Origin: CAYQJS01 sp964417895
GTDB taxonomy: Bacteria; Chloroflexota; UBA6077; SHYK01
Length of the DNA stretch: 42,115 bases
Assembly (NCBI GenBank): GCA_964417895.1
Contig: CAYQJS010000049.1
Span: 1 to 42,115 of the forward strand
Reading direction: 5' to 3'
The position numbers and the translations under genes are program-made. How positions within the stretch are numbered: position 1 is the first letter of the stretch; every line of letters begins with the position of its first letter. This document shows, in pieces, positions 16,176 to 24,039 of the stretch. Below the pieces are notes generated by a model. The model was not told the DNA's origin. It saw only the letters and a program-made list of their open reading frames with translations, and searched no databases.

Positions 16176-16706
16176 ATGGCGTTGACCCGAATCGGGCACG
16201 TGAACCTGCGAGTCCGCGACCAGGACCGTTCCAAGAAGTTCTATACCGAAGCGCTGGGGTTCGACGTCGCCGAGGAAGACCCCGTTCATGGCGGCGTGTT
16301 CATGACTCTCGGCGATAGCTTCCATACGCTGGACGTCAGCGATGGACGCGGGCGGATGGACGGTGAGTCTCGCCCCCCCGGGTTCGTCCACGTTGCCTTC
16401 CTTGTGGATAGCATGAAGGCGTTGCGGGAAGCGTACGTCAGTCTGCTGGACCACGAGATTCAGATAGACCACGCGACGAATCACGTCAACCAGCGGAGCA
16501 TCTACTTCAAGGACCCGGACGGTAACGGGCTCGAGATCTACTACGAGATTCCGAAAGCCTTGCAGCTCTTCTACGGAGGCCGCGGCGACGACGACACGCC
16601 GCTTCCGGTGTCGAAGCCCGGGGAGCCGCTGCCCGACTGGCTATTCGAAGACGACTGGCCCAGGCCCGAAGTGCTTGAGGAGGCGCTGGCCAATCGGAGG
16701 GTCTAG
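16176..16706 (+). CDS. VOC-family (glyoxalase / extradiol dioxygenase-like) protein 2
   Basis: 176 residues, a paralogue of the divergent VOC gene. It shares the N-terminal RIGHVNL-V-D-RSK-FY layout, IDHxTxHVxQRSxYFxDPDGNxLEIYYE, and the tail motif PLPDW. The metal triad reads His8, His72 and Glu120. An AAGGAG ribosome-binding site precedes the ATG. The two divergent paralogues are separated by 84 bases, which probably hold both promoters, and could form a heterodimer. The last bases (CTAG) also contain the stop of the convergent GlcG/HbpS gene. Confidence 0.82.
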   Translation: MALTRIGHVNLRVRDQDRSKKFYTEALGFDVAEEDPVHGGVFMTLGDSFHTLDVSDGRGRMDGESRPPGFVHVAFLVDSMKALREAYVSLLDHEIQIDHATNHVNQRSIYFKDPDGNGLEIYYEIPKALQLFYGGRGDDDTPLPVSKPGEPLPDWLFEDDWPRPEVLEEALANRRV

Positions 16707-17098
16707 GCGAGCGCGAAGGTTGCGATCTCCTCGTCCTGGTCCGCGGTCCCGCCGCTCACCCCGACGGCGCCCATGGGGGCCCCGTCCCGCATGATGGGCA
16801 CGCCCCCTCCGGCCAGGAAGATCTTGAAATGGACAGTGTCCTGGACGGCGGCCAGCCGCTCGGGACTGCCCTTGAAGTTCTCAGCCACCTGACTGCTCGG
16901 GCGCCGGAAGTTCAGAGCCGTCATCGCCTTGGCCAGCGCCACGTCGGGTGACATCAGCGACGCTCCGTCCATCCGATCGATCTGCATCGGGATACCGAAC
17001 TCGTCCAACACGGCAACCGAGATGCGAAGGTTCATCTCCCTCGCTTTTTGCAGCGCCCTATCCGAGTAGCTCCTGGCATCGGCAAGAGGCAAGGCCAT
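16703..17098 (-). CDS. GlcG/HbpS family protein 1
   Basis: 131 residues from the ATG at 17098, which follows GGGAGGG; the longer in-frame start at 17149 has no such site. It is a member of the small GlcG/HbpS (DUF336) family: an N-terminal helix with ARSYSDRALQKA, ISVAVLDEFGIPMQIDRMDGA, and a C-terminal FLAGGGVPIMRDGAPMGAVGVSGG-type region with a closing QDEEIA. Members bind haem or corrinoids, or accompany oxidoreductase operons; the precise role is usually unknown. No export signal is seen. A second copy follows at 17262. Confidence 0.8.
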   Translation of the reverse strand: MALPLADARSYSDRALQKAREMNLRISVAVLDEFGIPMQIDRMDGASLMSPDVALAKAMTALNFRRPSSQVAENFKGSPERLAAVQDTVHFKIFLAGGGVPIMRDGAPMGAVGVSGGTADQDEEIATFALA

Positions 17099-17156
17099 GT
17101 TGTCCCTCCCATCAGCCTTATGAGTCGCCAGTGGTGTGCGAGCTGGCATTCCCGGC

Positions 17157-17245
17157 TGTCACCCCTGAGCGCCAGCGAAGAGCCTGCCCTGAGCTTGCCG
17201 AAGGGGCCTCCCGGGAGATGCTTCGCCTTCGGCTCAGCATGACAA
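17157..17245. repeat. TGTCA...TGACA dispersed repeat, composite
   Basis: It begins TGTCACCCCTGAGC and ends GGCTCAGCATGACA. The centre has a CCTGCCCTGAGCTTGCCGAAGG segment of the kind also present in the lhr block at 841-1007. It fills the gap between the two GlcG/HbpS genes. Confidence 0.75.
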
Positions 17246-17261
17246 TTTCACGCAACGCGGG

Positions 17262-17744
17262 TTAGTGCTGGCTTTTATACGGGACGCCGAGGGCGTAGCA
17301 GACCGCGTAGTCCTCGAAGTTCGCCTTCTCATCGGAGTCGGGGAGCGGCACCGGCTTTCCCGCACCGGGCCCGCTCGACAGGCTCATCGCGATCGCGCCA
17401 ACGCACCTGCCCTCTTTCATGATGGGCATCCCGCCCGGTCCGGCGAAGCTCGCCCGCGGGAGGATGTGGAGGTAGCCCATGTACCGCATGGGCAGCTTCT
17501 CCATTCGTTCGGAGAACGGCCCCGATGACCCCTGCAAGATCGCCGACAGGTAGGCTTTTGCCTGTGCGACGCCGACAGCAGCGGCGGGAGCGCCGTCGAC
17601 TCGCGAGAGGGAGACGAGGTTGCCCCCCTCATCCACGACCGCGAACGACGTGTTGACCCCCTGCTCGCGACATTTCTCCACAGCGCGATCGATCATCGCT
17701 CTCGCTTCGTCCAGCGTCAGTCCAGCGGCAGCCGTTGTGGCCAT
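17262..17744 (-). CDS. GlcG/HbpS family protein 2
   Basis: 160 residues, a paralogue of the gene at 16703. The N-terminal LDEARAMIDRAVEKCREQ helix and SFAVVDEGGNLVSLSRVDGA strand pair match the family, and the C-terminal half keeps the GGMPIMKEGRCVGAIAMSLSSG core. It carries an insert with RYMGYLHILPRASF and a tail ending GVPYKSQH that the other copy lacks. A GGAG site lies before the ATG. The two copies are separated by a dispersed repeat and run in the same direction. Sequence alone does not show whether both bind haem. Confidence 0.8.
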   Translation of the reverse strand: MATTAAAGLTLDEARAMIDRAVEKCREQGVNTSFAVVDEGGNLVSLSRVDGAPAAAVGVAQAKAYLSAILQGSSGPFSERMEKLPMRYMGYLHILPRASFAGPGGMPIMKEGRCVGAIAMSLSSGPGAGKPVPLPDSDEKANFEDYAVCYALGVPYKSQH

Positions 17745-17773
17745 AGCTCCTTCTCCCCTTGGAATTCCTTACG

Positions 17774-17889
17774 GACCCCCCTCCCCAACCCTCCCCCTCA
17801 AGGGGGGAGGGGGGCTACCGTCTCGCCCTGCACGGGGGCGGGCACCATCCTCCCTCTCCCCTCTGGGGGACAGGGTTGGGGTGAGGGGT
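17774..17889. repeat. CCCTCCCC...GGGGAGGG hairpin block
   Basis: Two hairpin units (CCCTCCCCCTCAAGGGGGGAGGG, and CCCTCTCCCCTCTGGGGGACAGGG) with a spacer lie between the second GlcG/HbpS gene and the end of the lipoprotein gene. It belongs to the same family as the cluster inside lhr. It could also act as a transcription stop for the lipoprotein gene. Confidence 0.75.
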
Positions 17890-17897
17890 TCTTCTTT

Positions 17898-19646
17898 CTA
17901 GTCCTTCCACTCCCACAGGTGGACGTTCCACGTCCGCGAGTTTTCGCCCGGGTTCCCGTACTTGGGGTAGATGTTCGCGAGCCCTGTGCGGAACGTCGTC
18001 GTCTCGACGTTGTAGCGGATCGAGTGCACCGGCAGGTCCTGGCTGTAGAACCGTGAGAACTGCACGATGAAGTCCTGGAGCCGGTCCGGTTGCTGAATGT
18101 TGGCGACGAACATATCCTCCAGCAGCCTATCAACCGTGGGGTTCGCCCAGCGAGAGTAGTTCTCCCCCACCCAGCGCGTGGCCTCCGTGGGAATGTTGCG
18201 CGAGTGGTAGCGGTTCTCCCAGTTGTCCGGGTCGGGGAAAGTCATGATCATGCGGGCGCCCGGCCATCGGTTGCGGAATTCCTCCGTGAGGAGCGTCCGG
18301 TTGGGCATGTTGTTGATTCGGGTCTCGACGCCCACCGCCCTCCAGTAGCTCGCGATTGGTGCTTGGAGAAGCTCCTCATCGGTGCCCGAGGGCGCCTGGA
18401 GCTCGAATGAAAAGCGCTCGCCTCGCCCATTGGCCAGCACGCCGTCGGCGCTCCGTGTCCAGCCGGCTTGCTGGAGGAGCGTCTGCGCCCGGTCCGGATT
18501 GAACTCGTACCGCGTCGCGGCGGCCAGCGCCGATGTGTACAGGGGGTGCATAGGAACCAGCGGGATGTGCTGGACGTCGATCAGGCCGCGGGACAACGTC
18601 TCCTTGATCTCTTCGCGGTTGATGGCATGCATCAGCGCCTGTTTAACCCGAATGTCGTCGAACCAGGGATTCAACGCGCTGAGCCCCACGGCATAGCCGT
18701 TGTACGGGGCAAGCAGAACCTTCCCCTGCCCGCGCTCCTCCCACTGCTCCTTCACCACCAGTGCCTGGTCGAATGTCAGCGCATCGCGCGTCGTCACGTC
18801 CACAGTGTTGGTGATGATGTTGGTCTGCATGACGTTGCGGTCCTGGATGATCCGCCAGCTGATGCGATCGATCTTCGCGCGCCCCATGAAGTAGTCGTCG
18901 TACGCCTCGACTTCGAGCAGCTCGGCCGGCTTGAAGTCCACCACCCGGTACGGCCCGGTCCCGATGAACCCGTTGGACCACCACGGATGCCCCTCGAAGG
19001 CGACATAGTCCTTAGTGAGGTAGACGGGCTCCAGGATGTGCCGCGGTACGACGCCCAGGTAGCTTGCGTGAATAGTCCTGCCCGACAGGTGAACTTTCTT
19101 GTAATGGACGACCCACGTCCGCGAGTCCGGCGTCTCCATGCGCTCGATCATCTCGGGAACGGTCTTCTCCTCGATGGCGACGTTGGGATCCCTGGCGATC
19201 TCTACCGAGAACACCAGGTCTCTGGTGTCGAAGGGCGTGCCGTCGTGCCACTTGATGCCGGGCCGCATCTTCCATGTGCTGGTCATGGTCCCGTCGGCGT
19301 TGACCCGCAGCGTCCCCCTGTCAATAGATGGGAGCTCTTCGGCCAGCCACCCATACCACTGGAACGTGGTGAGGTCCTTGTTGGTCACCGAGGCGTTCAC
19401 GAGGTCTCGGGCCTCGGCGTCCCGGACGCCCATGTTGGAGAGGTTGTTGACCGGCCGGCCTGACCCGACGACTAGCGTGCGCTGCACGCGCGGCGCAGCC
19501 GCAGGCTGCGCCTGGCCCGCAGGCGACTGCGTTGGCGGCGCCGGCGCACACGCGGCGGCGACCAGTACCAGGCCGAGCACGGCCCCAACCCACCGGCAGC
19601 GCCGAATCTGGGCCACGACACCTTGGAACGGGCGAATCCGAACCAT
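17898..19646 (-). CDS. Peptide/nickel-type ABC transporter substrate-binding lipoprotein (SBP family 5), copy A
   Basis: 582 residues. The signal region ends in a lipobox (LVAAAC, Cys33), so the protein should be lipidated and held on the outside of the membrane. Family 5 solute-binding hallmarks are WKMRPGIKWHDGTPFDTRDL near residue 130, GTGPYRV, then DDYFMGRAKIDRI and RVKQALMHAINREEI. Family members bind oligopeptides, nickel chelates, sugars or other solutes. No permease or ATPase gene is adjacent, so it must share a transporter encoded elsewhere or act in sensing. A good promoter lies upstream (19703-19731). Confidence 0.88.
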   Translation of the reverse strand: MVRIRPFQGVVAQIRRCRWVGAVLGLVLVAAACAPAPPTQSPAGQAQPAAAPRVQRTLVVGSGRPVNNLSNMGVRDAEARDLVNASVTNKDLTTFQWYGWLAEELPSIDRGTLRVNADGTMTSTWKMRPGIKWHDGTPFDTRDLVFSVEIARDPNVAIEEKTVPEMIERMETPDSRTWVVHYKKVHLSGRTIHASYLGVVPRHILEPVYLTKDYVAFEGHPWWSNGFIGTGPYRVVDFKPAELLEVEAYDDYFMGRAKIDRISWRIIQDRNVMQTNIITNTVDVTTRDALTFDQALVVKEQWEERGQGKVLLAPYNGYAVGLSALNPWFDDIRVKQALMHAINREEIKETLSRGLIDVQHIPLVPMHPLYTSALAAATRYEFNPDRAQTLLQQAGWTRSADGVLANGRGERFSFELQAPSGTDEELLQAPIASYWRAVGVETRINNMPNRTLLTEEFRNRWPGARMIMTFPDPDNWENRYHSRNIPTEATRWVGENYSRWANPTVDRLLEDMFVANIQQPDRLQDFIVQFSRFYSQDLPVHSIRYNVETTTFRTGLANIYPKYGNPGENSRTWNVHLWEWKD

Positions 19647-19702
19647 CGCTCCCTCCTTCCGGGGCGGCGCAGGGCTCTGCTACCTTGAGCGGCGCCCAGA
19701 CG

Positions 19703-19731
19703 CCTATACCATAGGCCAGGACAAGAGTCAA
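19703..19731 (-). promoter_or_regulatory. Sigma-70-type promoter for lipoprotein gene A
   Basis: On the minus strand, TTGACT (19731-19726) is followed after exactly 17 bases by TATAGG (19708-19703). This is a good match to the -35 and -10 consensus, 57 bases ahead of the ATG at 19646. No operator is evident around it. Confidence 0.6.
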
Positions 19732-19838
19732 CCTATTTTGGCTTGACCGGGGTGTCCTCAGGCACCTTCTCCCGCAACGCCCACGAGTGGGATGTGCTCT
19801 GATCTGGATTTCCGGTACCATTTTCAGGCCGGTCCTGT

Positions 19839-19912
19839 TGCGGAGTGGTGAAGCGGTATCACAGGGGACTTTGGATCCCTTGTCCCAGGTTCGAATCCTG
19901 GCTCCGCAGCCA
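19839..19912 (+). tRNA. tRNA-Gln (anticodon UUG)
   Basis: A cloverleaf can be drawn by eye. The acceptor TGCGGAG pairs with CTCCGCA; the D arm is TGGTGAAGCGGTATCA. The anticodon stem GGGGA/TCCCT holds the loop CTTTGGA with anticodon TTG. The T arm is CCAGG-TTCGAAT-CCTGG. The CCA end is encoded. It lies about 107 bases before the conserved start of GlmU. Confidence 0.95.
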
Positions 19913-20018
19913 CCACCAGGGGATCCGGCGGTGTGCAAACGCGCGTCGGCTCCACACAACGGAGGTTGCAACGCGCCCCAACGGGTCAGTTGAGTCGCCC
20001 GACGAAGAGTCGGGCGCT

Positions 20019-21455
20019 ATTGTTTTGGCGGCCGGGCACGGCGTCCGCATGCAGTCGTCGCGCCCGAAGGTGCTCCACGCGGTCGGCGGCGTCCCCATGG
20101 TGCGCCGGGCCGTCGATGCGGTGCGTGCGGCGGGCATCCAGCGAACGGTCGTCGTCGTACCCCCCGACACGGACTGGGTCGCGGCCGTTCTTCCCACAGA
20201 CGTGACACTGGCCGTCCAACGCGAGCCGCTCGGCACCGGCGACGCGGTGCGTCTGGGGCTCGCTCGCCTCGGCGACAATGTTCGCCGGGTCGTCGTCCTC
20301 GGCGGAGACACCCCCCTCGTCTCACCCGAAACCATACGGCGCGTGGCCGGGGCGGTGCCCGCGGCGACCATCGCGCTCGCCGCGGCAGAGCTCGATACTC
20401 CGGACGGGTATGGGCGCATCATCCTCCGCGACTCGTCATGCGTGGAGCGCATCGTCGAGGAGGCGGATGCCTCGCCCGAAGAGCGGGAACTGAGGCTCGT
20501 CAACGGTATGCTCTTCGCATTCGATCGCACGTGGCTTCAGTCGGTGATCGGGGAGATCCCGACGGCCGCCAACGGAGAGATCTATCTGACAGAGCTGGTG
20601 GGGCGAGCCACCGCCCAGGCGCGCGAGGTCCGAGCTCTACGGGTCGACGACCCCTGGGAGATTGTGGGCGTCAATACGCGCCAGCAACTGGCTGAGGTGG
20701 AGGCAGCGCTGAGAAACCGCGTGCGCGCCCGCCTTATGGACCACGGCGTCACCATCGTGGATCCCGCTTCGGCCTTCGTCGACGAGTCTGTCGTCGTCGC
20801 CCCGGACGTTATCCTCCATCCCCATTGCTATTTGCGCGGCCGCACGGTGGTTGCGACCGGCTGTATTCTGGGCCCTGGGGCGGAGGTGATCGATTCCCGG
20901 CTCGGCGAGGGAGCGCGCGTGTGGTGGTCGGTGGTCGAGGGAGCGGACGTGGGCCCGCGGGTCAGCATTGGCCCGTACAGCCGCGTGCGGCCGGGGACCA
21001 TTCTGGGGGCGGATGTTGTCCTGGGGAGCTTCGCCGAGGTGAAGAACAGCTCGGTTGGCGCGGGCACGCAGATGCACCACTTCAGTTACCTGGGGGATGC
21101 CGACGTGGGGACTGACGTCAACATCGGCGCTGGCGCCGTCACCTGTAATTTCGACGGTGTGGAGAAGCATCGCACGGTCATCGGGGCGGGAGCCTTCGTG
21201 GGCAGCGATACGATGCTGGTGGCCCCCGTCGTGGTTGGCGAACGCGCGATGACCGGAGCCGGGGCCGTGGTGACGAAAGACGTGCCGGCGGGCGCCCGCG
21301 TCGTGGGTGTGCCGGCCAGGGTACTGCCGCGTAACGAGCCCTCACCCCTCCGAATGCCCGCCTCCAGGCGAGCTCGGAGTCCGCAGGGCGGACAGTCCCC
21401 TCCCAGAGGGAGAGGGCATAGCAACTCGGAGCGTGGAGCGGATCGGGATGGCTGA
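20019..21455 (+). CDS. glmU: Bifunctional N-acetylglucosamine-1-phosphate uridyltransferase / glucosamine-1-phosphate acetyltransferase
   Basis: It makes UDP-N-acetylglucosamine for cell wall and glycan synthesis in the cytosol. The N-terminal uridyltransferase motif is LAAGHGVRMQSSRPKVLH, with GDTPLVS following. The C-terminal left-handed beta-helix has the acetyltransferase signatures HFSYLGDADVG and GAVTCNFDG. The start is uncertain: between the tRNA and the LAAG motif there is no in-frame ATG, GTG or TTG, so I placed the start at an ATT (20019). A TTG at 20025 would remove part of the first strand. The last about 38 residues, after GVPARVLPRN, are encoded by repeat DNA and are not part of normal GlmU. 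Its TGA overlaps the prs start by 8 bases. Confidence 0.9.
   Translation: MVLAAGHGVRMQSSRPKVLHAVGGVPMVRRAVDAVRAAGIQRTVVVVPPDTDWVAAVLPTDVTLAVQREPLGTGDAVRLGLARLGDNVRRVVVLGGDTPLVSPETIRRVAGAVPAATIALAAAELDTPDGYGRIILRDSSCVERIVEEADASPEERELRLVNGMLFAFDRTWLQSVIGEIPTAANGEIYLTELVGRATAQAREVRALRVDDPWEIVGVNTRQQLAEVEAALRNRVRARLMDHGVTIVDPASAFVDESVVVAPDVILHPHCYLRGRTVVATGCILGPGAEVIDSRLGEGARVWWSVVEGADVGPRVSIGPYSRVRPGTILGADVVLGSFAEVKNSSVGAGTQMHHFSYLGDADVGTDVNIGAGAVTCNFDGVEKHRTVIGAGAFVGSDTMLVAPVVVGERAMTGAGAVVTKDVPAGARVVGVPARVLPRNEPSPLRMPASRRARSPQGGQSPPRGRGHSNSERGADRDG
21343..21420. repeat. Repeat fused to the 3' end of glmU
   Basis: The stretch CCGAATGCCCGCCTCCAGG, then CTCGGAGTCCGCAGGGCGGACAG and a CCCTC...GAGGG hairpin, matches a module of the composite repeat in lhr (around 938-982). 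It is read in frame as a basic low-complexity tail of GlmU. Confidence 0.65.
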
Positions 21456-22410
21456 CTCGTCAAAGTGGGATGGCGACGGCAACCTTCAGATCTTCAGCGG
21501 CAGCTCGAACCCCCAGCTCGCGCAAGATGTGGCCGCCCATCTGGCCCTCGAGGTCGGCCGGGCGCTCGTGGGGCGCTTCGCCAACGAGGAGACGCGGATC
21601 CGTATCGAAGAGAACGTCCGAGGGTCGGACGTCTTCGTACTGCAGTCCCTTTCCATTCCGGTGGATCACCACATCTTTGAGCTCCTGCTGATGATCGATG
21701 CTCTCAAACGCGCGTCCGCGCGCCGGATCACTGCTGTCGTCCCGTACTACGGCTACGCTAGGCAGGAAAAGAAAACCGCGGGGCGCGAGCCCATCTCGGC
21801 GAAAGTCGTCGCGGACACACTGACAACGGCTGGCGCGAGCCGCGTCCTGACCATCGATCTGCACGCGCCCGCCATCGAAGGGTTCTTCGACATTCCGGTC
21901 GATCATCTTCGAGCGGCGCCCATTCTTGTGGACCACTTCCGCCATCTGAATCGGGATGACATCGTGGTGGTCTCCCCAGACGCGGGCGGCGTGGCGCGCG
22001 CCAACGACTTCCGCCAGCGGCTCGGCGCGCCGCTCGCCATCATGGCCAAGCAGCGGCCTCGCCTGGACGTGGCGGAGGTGCTGGAGATGGTAGGCGACGT
22101 GCGGGGGAAGATCGCCGTGGTCGTGGACGACATGATCTCGACGGGCGGGACCATCGTGGAGGCGGCGGACATCCTGAAAGCGCGGGGGGCCGTGGACGTG
22201 CGAGCGTGCGCCACGCACGCGGCGTTCGCCGACGGCACGGTCGGGGCCCTGATGGACTCCGAGCTGAGCGAGCTGGTCATCACGGACACAGTTCCACTTC
22301 CCGACGGTCGGCACGATGAGCGGATCACGGTCGTCAGCGTCGCGCCGCTGCTCGCGGAGTCGATCCGAAGGATCCACGAGAATCGCTCGGTAAGTGAGCT
22401 GTTTGACTAG
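21448..22410 (+). CDS. prs: Ribose-phosphate pyrophosphokinase
   Basis: It makes PRPP from ribose 5-phosphate and ATP, feeding purine, pyrimidine, His and Trp synthesis. 320 residues, the normal length. Key regions are the N-terminal IFSGSSNPQLAQDVA, RFANEETRIRIEENVRG, the PYYGYARQEKK flexible loop, LHAPAIEGFFDIPVDHL, and the PRPP loop VVVDDMISTGGT. The ATG at 21448 has GGAG 9 bases upstream and overlaps the end of glmU, implying translational coupling. The glmU-prs order is common in bacteria. An upstream extension in the same frame (from 21307) would read repeat DNA and is rejected. Confidence 0.95.
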   Translation: MADSSKWDGDGNLQIFSGSSNPQLAQDVAAHLALEVGRALVGRFANEETRIRIEENVRGSDVFVLQSLSIPVDHHIFELLLMIDALKRASARRITAVVPYYGYARQEKKTAGREPISAKVVADTLTTAGASRVLTIDLHAPAIEGFFDIPVDHLRAAPILVDHFRHLNRDDIVVVSPDAGGVARANDFRQRLGAPLAIMAKQRPRLDVAEVLEMVGDVRGKIAVVVDDMISTGGTIVEAADILKARGAVDVRACATHAAFADGTVGALMDSELSELVITDTVPLPDGRHDERITVVSVAPLLAESIRRIHENRSVSELFD

Positions 22411-22411
22411 G

Positions 22412-22490
22412 GCACAGGTGACAGATTACAGGGGACAGGGACGAGGCGGAGGGCTGCTCCTGTGACCTGTGGCCCCTGACCTGTCCCCTT
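22412..22490. repeat. ACAGGTGACAG / CCTGTCCCC repeat between prs and the CBS-domain gene
   Basis: Imperfect inverted arms (CACAGGTGACAG...CAGGGGACAGGG, and CCTGTGACCTGTGG...CCTGTCCCC) fill the whole gap. The right arm ends two bases before the ATG of the next gene, so it replaces the normal ribosome-binding region. Confidence 0.55.
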
Positions 22491-22492
22491 TT

Positions 22493-23776
22493 ATGCACCT
22501 GGCGCTCTTCGGCCTGTGCCTGCTCCTGGTGGCCGTAGCCTCGGTGGCGCAGTCCGCGTTTGGGTACCTCAACGCCACGCGCCTTCGACACCTGATGCAG
22601 CAGGGCGCTTCGCGCGCCGAGGCGCTATCGCGGGTCGTACACGATCCCGGCGGCCTGCTCTCGGGCGTCGCATTCCTGTACATCGTGGCCGTGGCGGGCG
22701 CCACCATCGTCGCGCTCGACTACCTCCAGCGGCTCCGGGAGGAGGCCGCCGCCGCGGCGTTTCTTCTGGGCATCGTAGTGGCGTGCCTGCTCGTTCTCAT
22801 CGCCCAGGCTTTCGGGCGGGCGATCGGCGCGACCCGCCCGGAGCGGGCATCGCAACTGCTCTATCCCCTGTTCCGAGCGATCGGTCCTCTGACGCTGCTC
22901 TTCCTTGGCCCGTGGTATGCGATCAGCGATCGACTGATCCAACGCGTCTCCGGTCTGAAGCCGGAAGAGCGCGCCGCTACCACTGAGGAGGATCTCCGCA
23001 TCCTCGTGGACGCGGTGGAGGAGACGGAGGCCCTCGAAGAAGAGGAGCGCGACATGATCGCGAGCATCTTCGAGATGAGCGACCGCGCCGTAAGCCAGAT
23101 CATGGTGCCGAGGGTCGACGTGGTAGGGGTCGAGGCGACGACGCTCGTCGCCGATGCGATCGACGTCCTGGTATCGACCGGGCACTCTCGCGTTCCGGTT
23201 TATGAGGGCGATCTCGACCAAATCATCGGATTAGTGCATCTTCGAGGGTTGGCAGAGGCGCTACGAACAGGGCGGGGAGATGAGCCGGTCGCCGGCCTGG
23301 TGCGGCCCGTACACGTCGTTCCCGAGACGAAGAAGATCGACGAGCTGCTCCGCGAGCTGCAAGAGGGGCACATCCAGATGGCACTCGTGGCGGACGAGTA
23401 CGGCGGCACGGCGGGCATCGTTACCGTCGAGGACCTGCTTGAGGAGATCGTCGGCGAGATCCGGGACGAATACGACGTGGAGGAGGATCTCATCCAGATA
23501 GTGTCGCCGGATCGAGAGGCGATCCTCGACGCGAGGGTGAGCATTCACGACGCCAACGAGGTGCTGCCACTCAACCTGAACGACGACGAGTACGATACGA
23601 TCGGCGGCCTGGTCTACGAACGCCTGGCCAAGGTGCCGAGCCCCGGGGACGTGGTGATCCTGGGGAACTGGACGATTCGGGTAATATCGACGAAAGGCCG
23701 ACGCGTTCAGCGAGTGCGTGTGACTATGGCGGAGGCAGAGACCGACGCACTCCGAGGCACCGAGGGGGCTCGCTAG
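22493..23776 (+). CDS. CNNM/CorC (HlyC/CorC) family membrane protein with CBS pair
   Basis: 427 residues. The N-terminal DUF21-type part has about three to four membrane segments (LALFGLCLLLVAVASVAQSA; LYIVAVAGATIVALDYL; FLLGIVVACLLVLIAQAF; LYPLFRAIGPLTLLFLGP). A CBS pair follows (about 200-320), with the family sequence SIFEMSDRAVSQIMVPRVDV and the signature ADEYGGTAGIVTVEDLLEEIVGEI. It ends in a CorC_HlyC domain (about 335-420). Relatives export magnesium or cobalt. The ATG at 22493 is preferred over a GTG at 22469, which lies in repeat DNA. No ribosome-binding site is visible because the repeat abuts the start. Confidence 0.88.
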   Translation: MHLALFGLCLLLVAVASVAQSAFGYLNATRLRHLMQQGASRAEALSRVVHDPGGLLSGVAFLYIVAVAGATIVALDYLQRLREEAAAAAFLLGIVVACLLVLIAQAFGRAIGATRPERASQLLYPLFRAIGPLTLLFLGPWYAISDRLIQRVSGLKPEERAATTEEDLRILVDAVEETEALEEEERDMIASIFEMSDRAVSQIMVPRVDVVGVEATTLVADAIDVLVSTGHSRVPVYEGDLDQIIGLVHLRGLAEALRTGRGDEPVAGLVRPVHVVPETKKIDELLRELQEGHIQMALVADEYGGTAGIVTVEDLLEEIVGEIRDEYDVEEDLIQIVSPDREAILDARVSIHDANEVLPLNLNDDEYDTIGGLVYERLAKVPSPGDVVILGNWTIRVISTKGRRVQRVRVTMAEAETDALRGTEGAR

Positions 23777-23799
23777 CGGTACGGCCGAGAATGCCAATC

Positions 23800-23900
23800 T
23801 GTCATTCTGAGCGGAGCGAAGAATCTGTCACGAACGTAAACTACCATGCACAAACGCTACTCCAACCCCAGGTCCTTCGGCCTGCGGCCTCAGGATGACA
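23800..23900. repeat. TGTCAT...ATGACA dispersed repeat
   Basis: It starts TGTCATTCTGAGCGGAGCGAAG and ends CCTCAGGATGACA, with a longer centre than the other copies. It lies in the 263-base gap between the CBS-domain gene and the first Rieske gene. The rest of that gap (23901-24039) shows nothing recognisable apart from an AGGAGG ribosome-binding site. Confidence 0.8.
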
Positions 23901-24039
23901 GTATTTCGGCCGTGCTCCTCGGGCAAGATTGCAGAGGTCCGTGGCCGACGCGGCGGGGTCAGCTATCCCCAGGGAGAGGGATGTCCACTAGCGCCCGGCC
24001 TACGGAGCGACAGCGGAAGTTCTCAGGCTAGGAGGAGTT

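Noticed and set aside
18468..19463. A 331-residue plus-strand protein
   Set aside because: It is the antisense shadow of substrate-binding lipoprotein A.
19845..20018. GlmU starting at a GTG inside the tRNA
   Set aside because: This would make the tRNA coding and add an unconserved N-terminus. The conserved fold starts at about 20019.
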